This document shows, one piece after another, positions 9,615 through 19,399 of a stretch of 64,000 nucleotides of DNA; within the stretch, counting starts at the first letter, position 1, and the number at the start of each line of letters is the position of its first letter. The notes under the pieces are model-generated. The model saw only the letters and a list, made by a program, of their open reading frames with translations. It was not told where the DNA came from and did not search any database. The stretch lies in the NCBI GenBank assembly GCA_035610835.1, contig CM069455.1:43702928-43766927 (forward strand), read 5' to 3'. The translations under genes and the position numbers were made by a program. Source of the DNA: Ophiura sarsii (Eukaryota; Echinodermata; Ophiuroidea; Amphilepidida; Ophiuridae).

Positions 9615-11090
9615 ACCTAGAGATTAGTTAGTCTCGAGACTAAACTTTTGGTTAATGGCTGTGTGAATCATGTCATGGCTAACTAACCTCGAGTCTAAAG
9701 TTGGAATTTTAACCCTAAGAAATCAAGCGGTTAATTAGTCCCAAAGCACTAGCCGAGAGCATGTCTGCCGTGTGAATCCTTCAACCATGTTAAGGGCAGT
9801 GTCAACCCGGCACTTGTTTCAAAAATTGAATTTCATATTTCTCTATTATTTTATACTTTTATATGTATTCTATCATTACCACCATAAGTTACTAATCGGA
9901 AGCTATTATTTCCCGTTCTTTTGGGTGATTTTAAATTGTTGTTTTGGTAAGTTTGAGTCAGGAAAAGGCGCATAGTTATTTGGCGGGAATTTAAGCGGAG
10001 TTCCGCGCTTTTCAAATGCTGCGACAGCTGTTCGATCATTGCGTCGCGCGCTGAAACTTCCCGCGCGTAATACTAGACGCGCCGCTTAATATCCGCGACG
10101 TAGACGCGAAAAACAAAAGAGCGCAAAACAATGTCTAAAATGTAAACAAAGGCCAATCTTACGATCATTTAAATTTCAGTTTTCTTCCAATTTCTTCACA
10201 TTGTGACAATATAAATTGAATCTGATAGTTTATTATGATTGTTCATAATAGTATACTCGCTTTTTAGGTCACACGCCCGTGTGTTCCGTGAACATTTAGC
10301 TTTAAATGGTGGAAAATGTCAATATTTTTACTAAATCGATGTTTTCTAGAAGTTCAAATTTGAAGGAATTTTACGAATTTTCAGACAACATAACTAAAAA
10401 TATATCAAACTATCAGGTAAGCTTTTACTACCATTGTGTAGAGGACTTTCAGCGCTAGGAGGCAAATTTTTATTTTTTCGATTATGGATTTTTAACTCGA
10501 GATATGCATCCATTTCTAGCGAAATGTACGCAAAAAAACACGACTTTTACACTTTTCCGATGTTTTTAGCAATATTTCCAAAACCAAGCTTTATTTTGGA
10601 AAAAGAAAAAATTGCCTCCTAGACAAAATTGTTTTGTTTACAAAAACGTATATTAGAACAAATTACCATTTTTTATTTTATAGTTATGCTGTCTGAAAAA
10701 TTTGGGGTAAAAAAATGGCTTTTTGGTTCATTTCTCAAAATTTAGTTTATTTGGTATCACATTGATATCACCATCGGCTTCCTTATCAAATTTCCTTTCT
10801 AAAAATGAATAAGGAAGCAAAAGTTGATCATCAAAATAATAGGGTTGACACTTCCCTTAACCGCGAGTGAGAATTTTGTAAATCCATTGCCGATATCAAT
10901 GCATTACTTCTGGCAATCTGAGAATTGCGCAACTTTGAGTCAGTCTCGAAGCTACTGCAGAGGTATTGCTAGACTCAAGGCTAAGATTGTCGTCTGAACA
11001 GACACTCTGGATTAGTGGTAGATTTTTTAGAGCTCGAGACTAACTAGTCTTTAGTCTCGAGACTAACTAGTCTCGAGACGAGTGACCGTC
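9615..11090. mobile_element. element with palindromic TCTCGAGA ends, carrying a nested insert
   Basis: The left end (about 9615-9645) and right end (about 11050-11080) carry inverted copies of TTAGTTAGTCTCGAGACTAA. Its interior is occupied by the TTAA-flanked element at 9794-10856. No transposase is recognised. Outer boundaries are approximate because the motif is itself palindromic. Confidence 0.5.
9794..10856. mobile_element. TTAA-flanked transposon, 1.06 kb
   Basis: Flanked by TTAA (9790-9793 and 10857-10860). Terminal repeats are GGGCAGTGTCAACCC and its complement with one change. TTAA flanks with a GGG/CCC end fit piggyBac-type elements. The interior has a CpG-rich patch at 9980-10110 and no recognisable transposase, so it is probably non-autonomous. 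Confidence 0.7.
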
Positions 11091-11136
11091 TGAACAGGCC
11101 TTTTATTGCGACAAAGCACATAGCACTAGTTTATAC

Positions 11137-11222
11137 CTTAATGATGTAAGAACCTGTTGGCGATCAGCGGAAAGATCCACCACTTTCTCTAGGGAAGAAA
11201 TGCCAACACCATGATTGCCAAT
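11137..11222 (-). CDS. TEX11/SPO22-like gene, exon 12 of those visible
   Basis: 86 nt, entered in phase 0 after a CAG acceptor and left in phase 2 at AAG|GTATAA. It encodes a 28-residue segment ending RQQVLTSLR. It is the most 3' exon I can find; the frame must continue left of the window or in sequence I could not resolve. Together with the preceding exon it fits the helical-repeat C-terminal half of TEX11-type proteins. Confidence 0.7.
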
Positions 11223-12078
11223 CTGTTAGAGAAAAAAGAATTATAATGGTTTTAATATACAATTACTAAAAGAGGCACAATAACTATTTTCAATATGAAG
11301 CAGAACTTGATTATGAAAATTATGCATGTGGCTACAATCCTGGAAAAGAATCTTGGAACGCTTACTTGTTAACAACTAAAAACTAACACCCCTCCCCCGT
11401 GCAATGTTGAGAAATTTCAATGTCTTCAGCAGTTATTTAAGGTATCCCAACATTGATTGAATGGGGTGTGGGGAAAGGAAAAATTGTTGTTTAAGATGTC
11501 CTCTTTAGTTCTTAACAGAATCAACATCATTTAAAGATCACAAGAAAATAAATCTGCGCATAGTATTCAAACGTGTAAAGCGTTCCAAGGACTTTTTCCA
11601 AGATTGTAGTGTCTTTCATGCTGGTCTGTATGGGTGTCTTCAGTGACTGAGTTTGGCAGCATACAGAACAGACGGTTTAATTTCAAGATTAGCTACAAAG
11701 ATGTAGTCAAAGTATGGTTCTACCTATCATGCCTATAAGTATACCACAAATTCGTCTAGTGCAGAGACACACTTGTGTAGCGACCAAGTTTCTAAGTCGG
11801 AATATTTACGACTATAGTTTTGATCAGTTCCAAAATTGGCGAAGCCTCCTTACAAGAATAAATAGTTTTAAAACTATTATCATGCTAGAAACATTTAGTA
11901 AAATTCACATTTACCAATTATGTCTTGACATAAACCATGACAGCCACAGCATGTCAGTAATATATTTTTTAACAATTAAAAAACGAAACAGATAGACCGA
12001 CCCGACCTCACAATTTTGGGCACTTGAGGTCAACACAACAACAACAAAATTGCCTAAGGATTAGATGAAGAAGCCTAC

Positions 12079-12188
12079 CTTCATAGCTATCTGTGCTGCA
12101 AGGCATATCAGGCTGAGGATTTCATCTTGGCTAGTGCTGCATCCGTCTTCCATGGTCAATCGTCCAAGTTTCTCTAGACTTTGTACGG
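12079..12188 (-). CDS. TEX11/SPO22-like gene, exon 11 of those visible
   Basis: 110 nt, phase 1 to phase 0, acceptor TTTTAG, donor AAG|GTAGGC. It encodes SLEKLGRLTMEDG followed by a helical segment EILSLICLAAQIAMK. Only the phase supplied by a GT donor at 12539 gives an open frame; the alternative GTATAC donor three bases away meets a stop. Confidence 0.75.
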
Positions 12189-12248
12189 CTAAAATTAATT
12201 TTAAAAATCAAGACAAATTAAAAAAGAATAGATTCAAAGATGAGGTAA

Positions 12249-12480
12249 ATAGAAACAAAGAAAAGACACTCATGGTACAAGGGAATATCTCCAACAAAGG
12301 TGAAAATTTGACTTGACTGGGGGAAACTGCGAAGGGGCAACTGGGGGATATCCCCTGTGGAATAGAAACAAACAAAACACACTCATGATACGGGGGAATA
12401 TCTCCAAGAAAGGTGAAAACATGACTTGACTGGGGGAAACTGCAGAGGACAAAGGTCTGACTGGGGGGATTCCCCCATCA
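12249..12480. repeat. two tandem copies of a 112-120-bp unit inside a short intron
   Basis: Copy 1 is 12249-12360 and copy 2 is 12361-12480. They share AATATCTCCAA, GGTGAAAA and TTGACTTGACTGGGGGAAAC. Together they make up most of the 351-bp intron between two TEX11-like exons. Confidence 0.75.
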
Positions 12481-12539
12481 GTGGGTTCCACACAACTTAT
12501 CCATAGATACCCCCCGCCCCTGCGCACTTGTATACCAAC

Positions 12540-12642
12540 CTTTGTCATCTTGTCCTCCATGTATTGCAACTTTAAAGCATAGATACTGCGTGAAAGCGCT
12601 GCTTGGGTCGTATTTATCCGCTTCTTCTGATGCCTCATGTGC
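12540..12642 (-). CDS. TEX11/SPO22-like gene, exon 10 of those visible
   Basis: 103 nt, phase 0 to phase 1, acceptor ATTACAG. The donor is AAAG|GTTGGT, a weak match to consensus, but it is the one that keeps the frame into the next exon. It encodes EEADKYDPSSAFTQYLCFKV, which matches the helix pair with a ..DPSNTFTQ..IFKIAV pattern seen in TEX11-type proteins. Confidence 0.8.
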
Positions 12643-13182
12643 CTGTAATTAATTACAAGATTTAGTTCAGAGTAAAATATAAAATATAGAGTGAATTTGA
12701 GTACACAAGTGAACTGGCATAAAATGATAACTCTTAGATAGTGAAAATTATCTGTTTGGTGGTTATTCCAAACTCATAAATTTCAAATCCTATTTTGTTC
12801 ATTCCACATCAATTTTAGTAGGAGAAACATGCACCAAATTCTGTGCTATGCATTTGTACCACACAACAGGCAAAATGGACAGAAGCAGTGGTTTGTCATG
12901 AATCGAAATAGATACTGTCAAAGTGGACATTTTTGCACATGTATTTTTTGTTGCTTTGCACATTTTGAATAATTTTGCTACCTTTTTCATTTTATGTGAT
13001 TTTGAGCTTCTTTACATAGACCTACATAATATCAATTAGGCACAAAAATAAATGTAGCGCAAAAATGTCCACTTTTACAGTAGAGCAAAAGTTGAAGTAC
13101 ACAATTTTAAAAATATCGTCATCGTTGTTCTATGGATCATGGCTGATTCTTTGTGACCCTATTGATGATGAAGCAAGTGCTA

Positions 13183-13345
13183 TTATTGTCTATTTTGTGA
13201 CATGCCTAGGGCAGAAATAAGAGATAGGCCTGTTGCTTCCTTAATGCCATCAATCCAACGGAGCTTTGGTCTGCCATGTTTACGCATTCCTTCGATAGCT
13301 CCTTGAGTAATCACCTTTTCTAGCTCGTCTCCTTCTTGAAATATA
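13183..13345 (-). pseudogene. LINE reverse transcriptase C-terminal remnant
   Basis: The minus frame contains LEKVITQGAIEGMRKHGRPK followed by RWIDGIKEATGLSL. This is the characteristic tail of many animal non-LTR retrotransposon proteins (a [KR]RGRP..RW.D.IKEATG motif). No reverse transcriptase core is nearby, so it is a 5'-truncated relic inside a TEX11-like intron. Confidence 0.7.
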
Positions 13346-13566
13346 TGACCACCAAGTTTTGAGGTATGGTTAATTAAAATAGTGAAATAAATACACAATA
13401 GAAAACAAAAGGATTTCTTTTAGTTGCTTTTGCCTGACCAAGGTAATAAGTAACATGGATAGGTAATAATATCATTGAAAACATATTTTCAGGATAGCTT
13501 TGCTGTTGAATATCTTAAAAAGTGACAATGCAGACTTTGGTAGCCAATGGGGCACACACCGCCACT

Positions 13567-13770
13567 ATTGTTAACACTTTTAACTGGGCAGTCGTCTGTA
13601 GACAATAGCCTTTCCAAAATTTCACAAAAGGTTAAATAAATGTCAACACTATTGAATTACATCACCATATTTGGGATCACTGTATGAAATGCATTAAAAT
13701 AAGTACAAACATGCCTAGTATTGGTGCAGTGATTCTTGAGATAGACTTTGAAGTTGGAAAAGGTTTCTGA
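13567..13770. repeat. dispersed repeat, AACATGCCTAGTATTGG family
   Basis: It shares long words (CCAAAATTTCACAAAA, TACAAACATGCCTAGTATTG, CTTGAGATAGACTTTGAA) with copies at 24802-25032, 37960-38358 and 61808-62115. Better copies show TTAACACTTTCC inverted ends, so this is a truncated MITE. Confidence 0.65.
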
Positions 13771-14094
13771 AAAAGAAAATCTGTTTGTATATATGTGTAC
13801 TGTCGTGGCAAATAGGTGCAGTGGTCGGTAAAAATGCATTTTGAGATATTGATGGAATTAGGCATGAAAAAAAGGAAGAAAGACAAAAATATCAATCATT
13901 TCTCTTCATAAAATCAGAAAGCAGTATCCAGTCTTAACCAGAAAAGAGTCATTTTAAAGTATTCAAAAAGCTCTTTCTGTTGGTATTAAATTTTCTTTGA
14001 GAGACTATTCATGAAACCAAACATTATACGGTAAGAAAATAATTATCTAATGTATATTGACCAGTTTAATTGAACACAGAACTATAATATTCAA

Positions 14095-14935
14095 TAGTGT
14101 TGGGTTATCCCGTGTTTTTTCTCTTATGTGACACGGGTCATTCTATACGTGCGTGTAACGGGTACCCGTATCCCGTAAGTCTCACTCTCCGTGAATTCCC
14201 TCAAACACACCGGGAGTAGAGTTCAAGCCCAGCAAAAACCTGCACAGTGCATTAACCAAATGTAGCATCGCGAAATGTGAAACACTTTTGAAGACTTTGC
14301 GATGCTAATGCACAAATATTTAGCAAAAGTGTGACGCAAAAAGATTCCCTACTTGATCTCTGATCACGTAGCATCACAGCCAAACCTACAAAGATTGAGT
14401 TTCATCTTCAAATAACTAGAAAAAGTATCATAAATCCTGAAGTATTGGCATTTAATATTTCGTTTTCGTCAGAGTTAAAAAACCATTGGTTTACACGTAC
14501 TTGCGCAGAATTTTTTCTGTCGGTTTAAAATCGGTACAAAATGGCGGATTTCTGCGCAAGTCAGAGAATTTTATAATCATGACGTCACTTTTTTGATGCT
14601 AGTATTGTTCTCATGTCGCCGAGTGTTACGAAAAGGAGCCAATAAAAATGATTTTGGAAACGGCCGCATCCGTCTGGACATTTTTATATTTCGGTGCACC
14701 ATGGGTACAAAAGGAATCGTATAACAATGGCGCTTTGGTATTTCCATCGTGACTCGAGCGATCGAAGTGCGGCTAATAATCCATTAATTTCCTTGTATTT
14801 CCTTTTGTTTCATTATGAAACTGTGTTAGTTCAAATTGTAAAATCTAGTTTGTGTTTTCGTATACTGTGTTTTGCTTACGGGCCACAGGTTATAAGTGTG
14901 TTACACGGTTGAACCGTGTAACGGTCGCGTGCCTA
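14095..14935. mobile_element. hAT-type non-autonomous transposon, 841 bp
   Basis: An exact 8-bp duplication, ATATTCAA (14087-14094 and 14936-14943), flanks ends that start TAGTGTTGGG and finish GCGTGCCTA. The subterminal regions carry CCCGTGT/ACACGGG motifs. A related copy in the opposite orientation lies at 39323-40000. The 72-residue frame inside has no recognised domain. Confidence 0.8.
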
Positions 14936-14943
14936 ATATTCAA

Positions 14944-15598
14944 TAAAACAAATTTAAACTGCACATCCCTAACCTGTGACAATTTGTAATTCGCGCCTGA
15001 TTGTCTGTGTCGAAAGTGCTGATGGGATAGCTATACCAAATATTGTGATGTAATTGGTACTAAAACTGCCCCATCAGCAACAGGTCGCTGCACATATTCA
15101 CACAGAAATTCAATGCATAAATCGAAAATATCAATACATGAAACAGAGATGTGGAAATCTCGTAACTGTTTCGTCATAGCTTCGATCAATATGGCGACGT
15201 CCATAAAGGTGATTGGTTTTCTTTCTAAAGCCGATTTGGTCTTAACGCGGCACTTTTAAACCTACAGATGTGGTCTGTATAACAAGGCAAAACAAAAAAC
15301 AAGTTTGATTGTCCATAGATCACTTTCAAAAGTTGGGTAGGTCGGACGGGATTTTTTTCTTCTTTTTCTCTCTTGCCCTTTTTTTCAGGTACCAAAAATA
15401 AAATGAGATGTACTTTTTGTGGTAACCAAAACGGGGGGAAAATCTGGACAATTTTGATGAGTTTTTTTTTTTCTAAACACTAAAAAAAATGCATAACATT
15501 TTTTTTTCCAACTAAAATGTGTAAAAAAAATGAAATTTTCCATTTTATTTTTTTAATTTATTTTTTTTGTTTAAATTTAAATTTAAAAAAAAAAATTG
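14944..15598. other. intronic sequence, nothing recognised
   Basis: Non-coding. It contains an imperfect hairpin around 15016-15072 (TGCTGATGGG with CCCATCAGCA) and a T/A-rich tract at 15440-15595 preceding the next hAT target site. Confidence 0.4.
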
Positions 15599-15606
15599 GG
15601 TTAGAC

Positions 15607-16042
15607 CAAGCGTGTGCAACCTGCGGCCCGCGGGCCACATGCGGCCCGCCGACGTCTAATCTGCGGCCCGCAAAGCAATCCTAAAATTCGCATTGATGCG
15701 GCCCGTTTGAACTGGAACTCCCTAGTTTTACACAAATGGCGGATTGATTTAGTGGTGTGCTCCCTTATAATTAGTAGGGTGACGCGCTGCATTTAGTAAA
15801 TATAACTCTAGGCGAGATTGCGTGATAAAATCCCTTGTTAAAATGGCGCTTGCAGCAGTAACAGCGAGTATAAAGAGGAAATTACACGAAGAGAAGCGGG
15901 TTTTCCATGAGCAATGGACTTCCCCTCTCCCTATTACTCCTCCTCCGGACGTGTTTTGGAATGTTTGACAATCACTGCGGCCCGTGAATAGATCTCAAAA
16001 TCACAATGCGGCCCGTGTGGTAGAAAAGGTTGCACATGCTTG
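15607..16042 (+). mobile_element. hAT deletion derivative rich in GCGGCCCG
   Basis: An exact 8-bp duplication, GGTTAGAC (15599-15606 and 16043-16050), flanks ends CAAGCGTGTGCAACC and GGTTGCACATGCTTG. Repeated TGCGGCCCG motifs lie near both ends, as in animal hAT elements related to those that gave rise to GTF2IRD2/ZBED-type genes. It is an internally deleted copy, only 436 bp, retaining the start of the transposase frame. Confidence 0.85.
15843..15968 (+). pseudogene. N-terminal fragment of a hAT transposase
   Basis: A 41-residue frame beginning MALAAVTASIKRKLHEEKRV and continuing FHEQWT. The pattern [KR]RK..EE.R.F...WT is the opening of the GTF2IRD2-type hAT transposase family, just before its zinc finger. 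The rest of the protein is deleted and the frame runs into a stop. Confidence 0.5.
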
Positions 16043-16118
16043 GGTTAGACAATCAAACAATAATGCTACATATGTGAGCAAGGATTTCCTTTAATCTTTC
16101 AGAAAATCCTGCACATAC

Positions 16119-16271
16119 CTCATCAAGTTGCTCCAGGTGAAGGAAACACGATGCTCTGTTTCTCTGTAGTTTGGCAAAGTTCTCCGCATCCATGATGTCA
16201 CCGTCATCCTTTCTTATGAAGAGACTCAGTGAATAGTTGTACCACACCAGGGCCTCAGCGTTGTCATTGGC
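16119..16271 (-). CDS. TEX11/SPO22-like gene, exon 9 of those visible
   Basis: 153 nt, phase 0 on both sides, acceptor ATACAG, donor GAG|GTATGT. It encodes 51 residues with ALVWYNYSLSLF and FAKLQRNRASCFLHLEQLDE. This is a TPR-like helix pair and the most diagnostic piece of the gene: the pattern WYNYSL...KLQRN.ASC.L.L.QLD is characteristic of TEX11-type proteins. The preceding intron is 8.8 kb, swollen by LINEs and the satellite. Confidence 0.88.
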
Positions 16272-16344
16272 CTGTATGTAGTAATCATTTAAAAAGTTAT
16301 GTATTTTGAAAATTGATATCATGTTATAGATAACGTGTCATTCT

Positions 16345-18447
16345 GGACTTCTGCAATGATGCCAGGCTGAACGGGAAAAAGCCAGACCAATGGTCTATTC
16401 TCAACATAATACCTATACCAAAATCAGGGGATCTGAGCTTGGGAGGCAATTAACGTGGAATAAGTCTGAGCTCAATTGTTGCCAAGCTATACAACAAGAT
16501 GATACTAAACAGAATTAGACCTGAGCTTGACATCCACCTGAGAGCTAATCAAAATGGCTTTCGAGTTAGACGTACCACAGTTGCCCACATTCTTGCCCTC
16601 CGAAGAATTATTGAGGGAATTAGATCAAACAACCTGCCAGCCAACATAACCTTTATTTACTTCAAGAAGGCGTTTGACACAATACATAGGGGACGAATGC
16701 TGCAAATTCTGAAGGCCTATGGTATACCTGAGCAGCTTATAAATGCGAATGCATAAATATACAAGGACACCAAAACAAAGGTTATATCACCTGATGGGGA
16801 AACTGAGGAATTTGAAATATTGGCTGGAGTATTACAAGGTGACACCCTGGCTCCATATCTCTTTGTCATTGTTCTCGACTACGCCCTAAGAGAGGCCATA
16901 GATGGCAAAGAAGAGGAGCTAGAATTCCGCTTAACAAAAAGAAGCAGCAGACGAATAGGACCAACCACAGTTACTGACCTAGACTTTGCTGACAACATTG
17001 CACTGTTGTCTGAAGAAGTGTCTCAAGCGCAATCACTATACTTAACAGAGTGGAGACTTCAGTAGGTAAAGTTGGGCTCAAAATGAACACTGCAAAGACG
17101 AAGTACATGTCCTTCAACCAGAAGCAAGTACCTGTAATCACCACAAGCGAAGGTATGCGCCTTGATAAAGTGGAGGACTTCAAGTACCTTGGAGCCTGGA
17201 TGAACAGTTCTGAAAAGGACATTAAAACATGCAAAGCAGCTGCATGGAGAGCCTGGGCAAACTTAGTCACTTATGGAAGGCCAAAACACTATCCAGAAAG
17301 CTGAAAGAAAGACTGTTTATAGCTACTGTAGAATCAGTCCTCCTCTATGGATGTGAGTCATGGACAGTCACCCCAAAGCTTAGTAAACAGCTGGAAGGGT
17401 GTTACACTAGAATGCTTAGAACTGTGTTCAACATCAACTGGAGACAGCATGTGACAAATAAGGACCTGTACGCGGATATGCCCAAAGTCTCGGATAAGAT
17501 CAGGGAGCGTAGATCAAGATTCGCAGGACACTGCTTAATAATAATAATAATAACACACATTTATAGAGCGCTTTACTTTAGTGAGATCTAAACTCAAAGT
17601 GCTGTACAACATATGAATAAAAGATTAAAGCAAAAATACAACAATGATCTTAAAACTACAAAAATATACATACACAGAGTCAAATGCATATTTTTAAAAC
17701 AAAAAACATGAGATATGAAATACAGTGTATGGCATTAAAATGCATTATGAAATGAAAAAATCATGAACATAAATACACAGCAATTAGATTTCCAAGTTAA
17801 ATAAGTAGGTCCTAAGTCGCGACTTGAACTCCTGAACTGAACCTGCCTGGCGTATGTCCATTGGGAGAGTGTTCCATAATTTAGGGCCCGCATGGAGAAA
17901 GCTCTATCACCGAAAGATTTCATCTTGCTTTTTGGAACAACAAGAAACTCACTAGAGCCAGAGCGAAGGTTAGCCGTGGGAATATAAGGTTTCAGCAATT
18001 CAGACACATAACTTGGACCAGCATTGTTAAGTGATCTATAAACGATGAGCAGGAGCTTGAACACGATTCTTTTCTTGATAGGAAGCCAGTGGAGATTTCT
18101 GATGACATGGATGACGTGACTTATATGGTCACGTTTCTTTGTGCCTGTAACTAATCTTGCGGCCGAGTTTTGAACACGTTGTAATTTAGAGATAAGTTTA
18201 TAAGGAAGTCCGTACAAAAGGCAGTTTCAGAGGGTCCAATGAGCTGGTCTCCAAACTCATACATTGGGTACCAAAACATGGAATAAGAAAGCGTGGTAGA
18301 CCAGCCCTAACCTACATTGACTTACTAAAGCATGACACAGGATTGCAGGTAAAAGAAATCAAGACAGCTATGTTGAAAAGGAAGATTTGGAGACATCGTG
18401 GTTCAGGAATAATATCACCCGCCATAAGTCAAGTAAGTCAAGTATAG
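16345..18447 (+). mobile_element. LINE A, 5'-truncated non-LTR retrotransposon
   Basis: Broken frames encode a reverse transcriptase: FIYFKKAFDTIHR (motif A), GVLQGDTLAPYLF (motif B), DLDFADNIALL (catalytic box, FADN instead of the usual ADD) and FKYLGAWM. They continue with GCESWTVTPKL and RERRSRFAGHC. After a nested insertion at 17537-18224 the frame resumes (SNELVSKL, RKRGRPALTYIDLLKHDTGL). It has in-frame stops and frameshifts, so it is dead. No endonuclease part remains. The clade is unsure (RTE/Ingi-like by its C-terminus). Confidence 0.8.
17537..18224 (-). mobile_element. LINE B, CR1/L2-type 3' end nested in LINE A
   Basis: On the minus strand it encodes the C-terminus of another LINE (KLQRVQNSAARLVTG, RNLHWLPIKKRI, VYRSLNNAGPSYVSELLKPY). 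It ends in GCGCTCTATAAATG followed by (TTA)n at 17537-17557. Removing it joins LINE A's frame from GHC directly to the NELVSKL segment, so it inserted after LINE A. Its C-terminus resembles LINE C at 57.9-61.5 kb. Confidence 0.85.
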
Positions 18448-19089
18448 GTAATGTAAAGTTATCGCCTGCAAATATGCTGCTATTAGGCAACAAAAAAAAA
18501 GTTGTTTGTTTGTCCACGTCCGACCGACCGTGTACCTAGGTGCCGACCGTATTACTTTTTATTTTCGATAATTTTTTTAAAACAAATTTTTGAGCAATTT
18601 GAATGGCCAAACGGACCGTTTTATTCCTTATTTCGTATGATATCGTCAATCTGGTATTTGCAACACCATCCCCAATTCACAATCCCGTGTAACATGATGT
18701 TTACTGCATGAACTTGGCACTCGCGGCCCGCGGGGACTGAAAATCAGTGATCGCACGTGCAAGTGATGTCATTTTTATACTAAAAACGCAGTGTGAGAAA
18801 ATATGAAAAATCTAGTTACGGTTAATATTTGTTCCCAAAATGTTGCTCAACGGCATGAATATTAATTTCAACATAGTATATAACAATTTTTGGGGTAGTT
18901 AGTACGGGGAAATAGGTTTAGCAATACTTTCACGCATATATTTCTAGCAAAACTTCAACACAACGCTATTTCACATTGTGTAACATTCAGTCACAATGGC
19001 GGCATTCTACGGTATATGCGCGCAATGCAAACTCAGTACAAAAATAATATTTGATCGAGTTTGTAGTGTTGCAACCAATGCGACAGTAT
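18448..19089. other. intronic sequence, nothing recognised
   Basis: Contains a motif at about 18490-18540 (AAAAGTTGTTTG then GTCCGACCGACCGTGT) that recurs near 30900. It is a dispersed repeat of unknown class. No gene. Confidence 0.4.
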
Positions 19090-19390
19090 TGGAACTTTAA
19101 ATTGACAATCTGCCCCAGAGAATTTACTGGTAGATGTTGCAGAGGAGAATGTTGGCCCAGGAAAGTCACCAAGGTAAACGCCTACCCCCTTATTCCCTGT
19201 TTCGGAAACAAAAAAACGGCTCATAAGGCTGGGGTTAACCAGAATGGCAACAACACATGTGTTCGCCAAGCAGCTAATCGAGCTGGTATGAATATCCAGC
19301 GATGGAGGGAGAATTTACTGGTAGATGTTGCAGAGGAGAATGTTGGCCCAGGAAAGTCACCAAGGTAAAGTGCCCCCCGCTGGTTTAAAC
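19090..19390 (+). pseudogene. IS630/Tc1-type transposase 3' remnant, duplicated tail
   Basis: It matches the tail of the remnant at 22630-22790 (shared AACCAGAATGGCAAC, ACACATGTG.TCGCCAAGC, GAGAATTTACTGGTAGATG). The last part, GAGAATTTACTGGTAGATGT through CACCAAGG, occurs twice here (about 19119-19175 and 19311-19368). The 85-bp satellite starts immediately afterwards, just as it does after the second remnant. Confidence 0.65.
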
Positions 19391-19399
19391 ACAGCCAAA

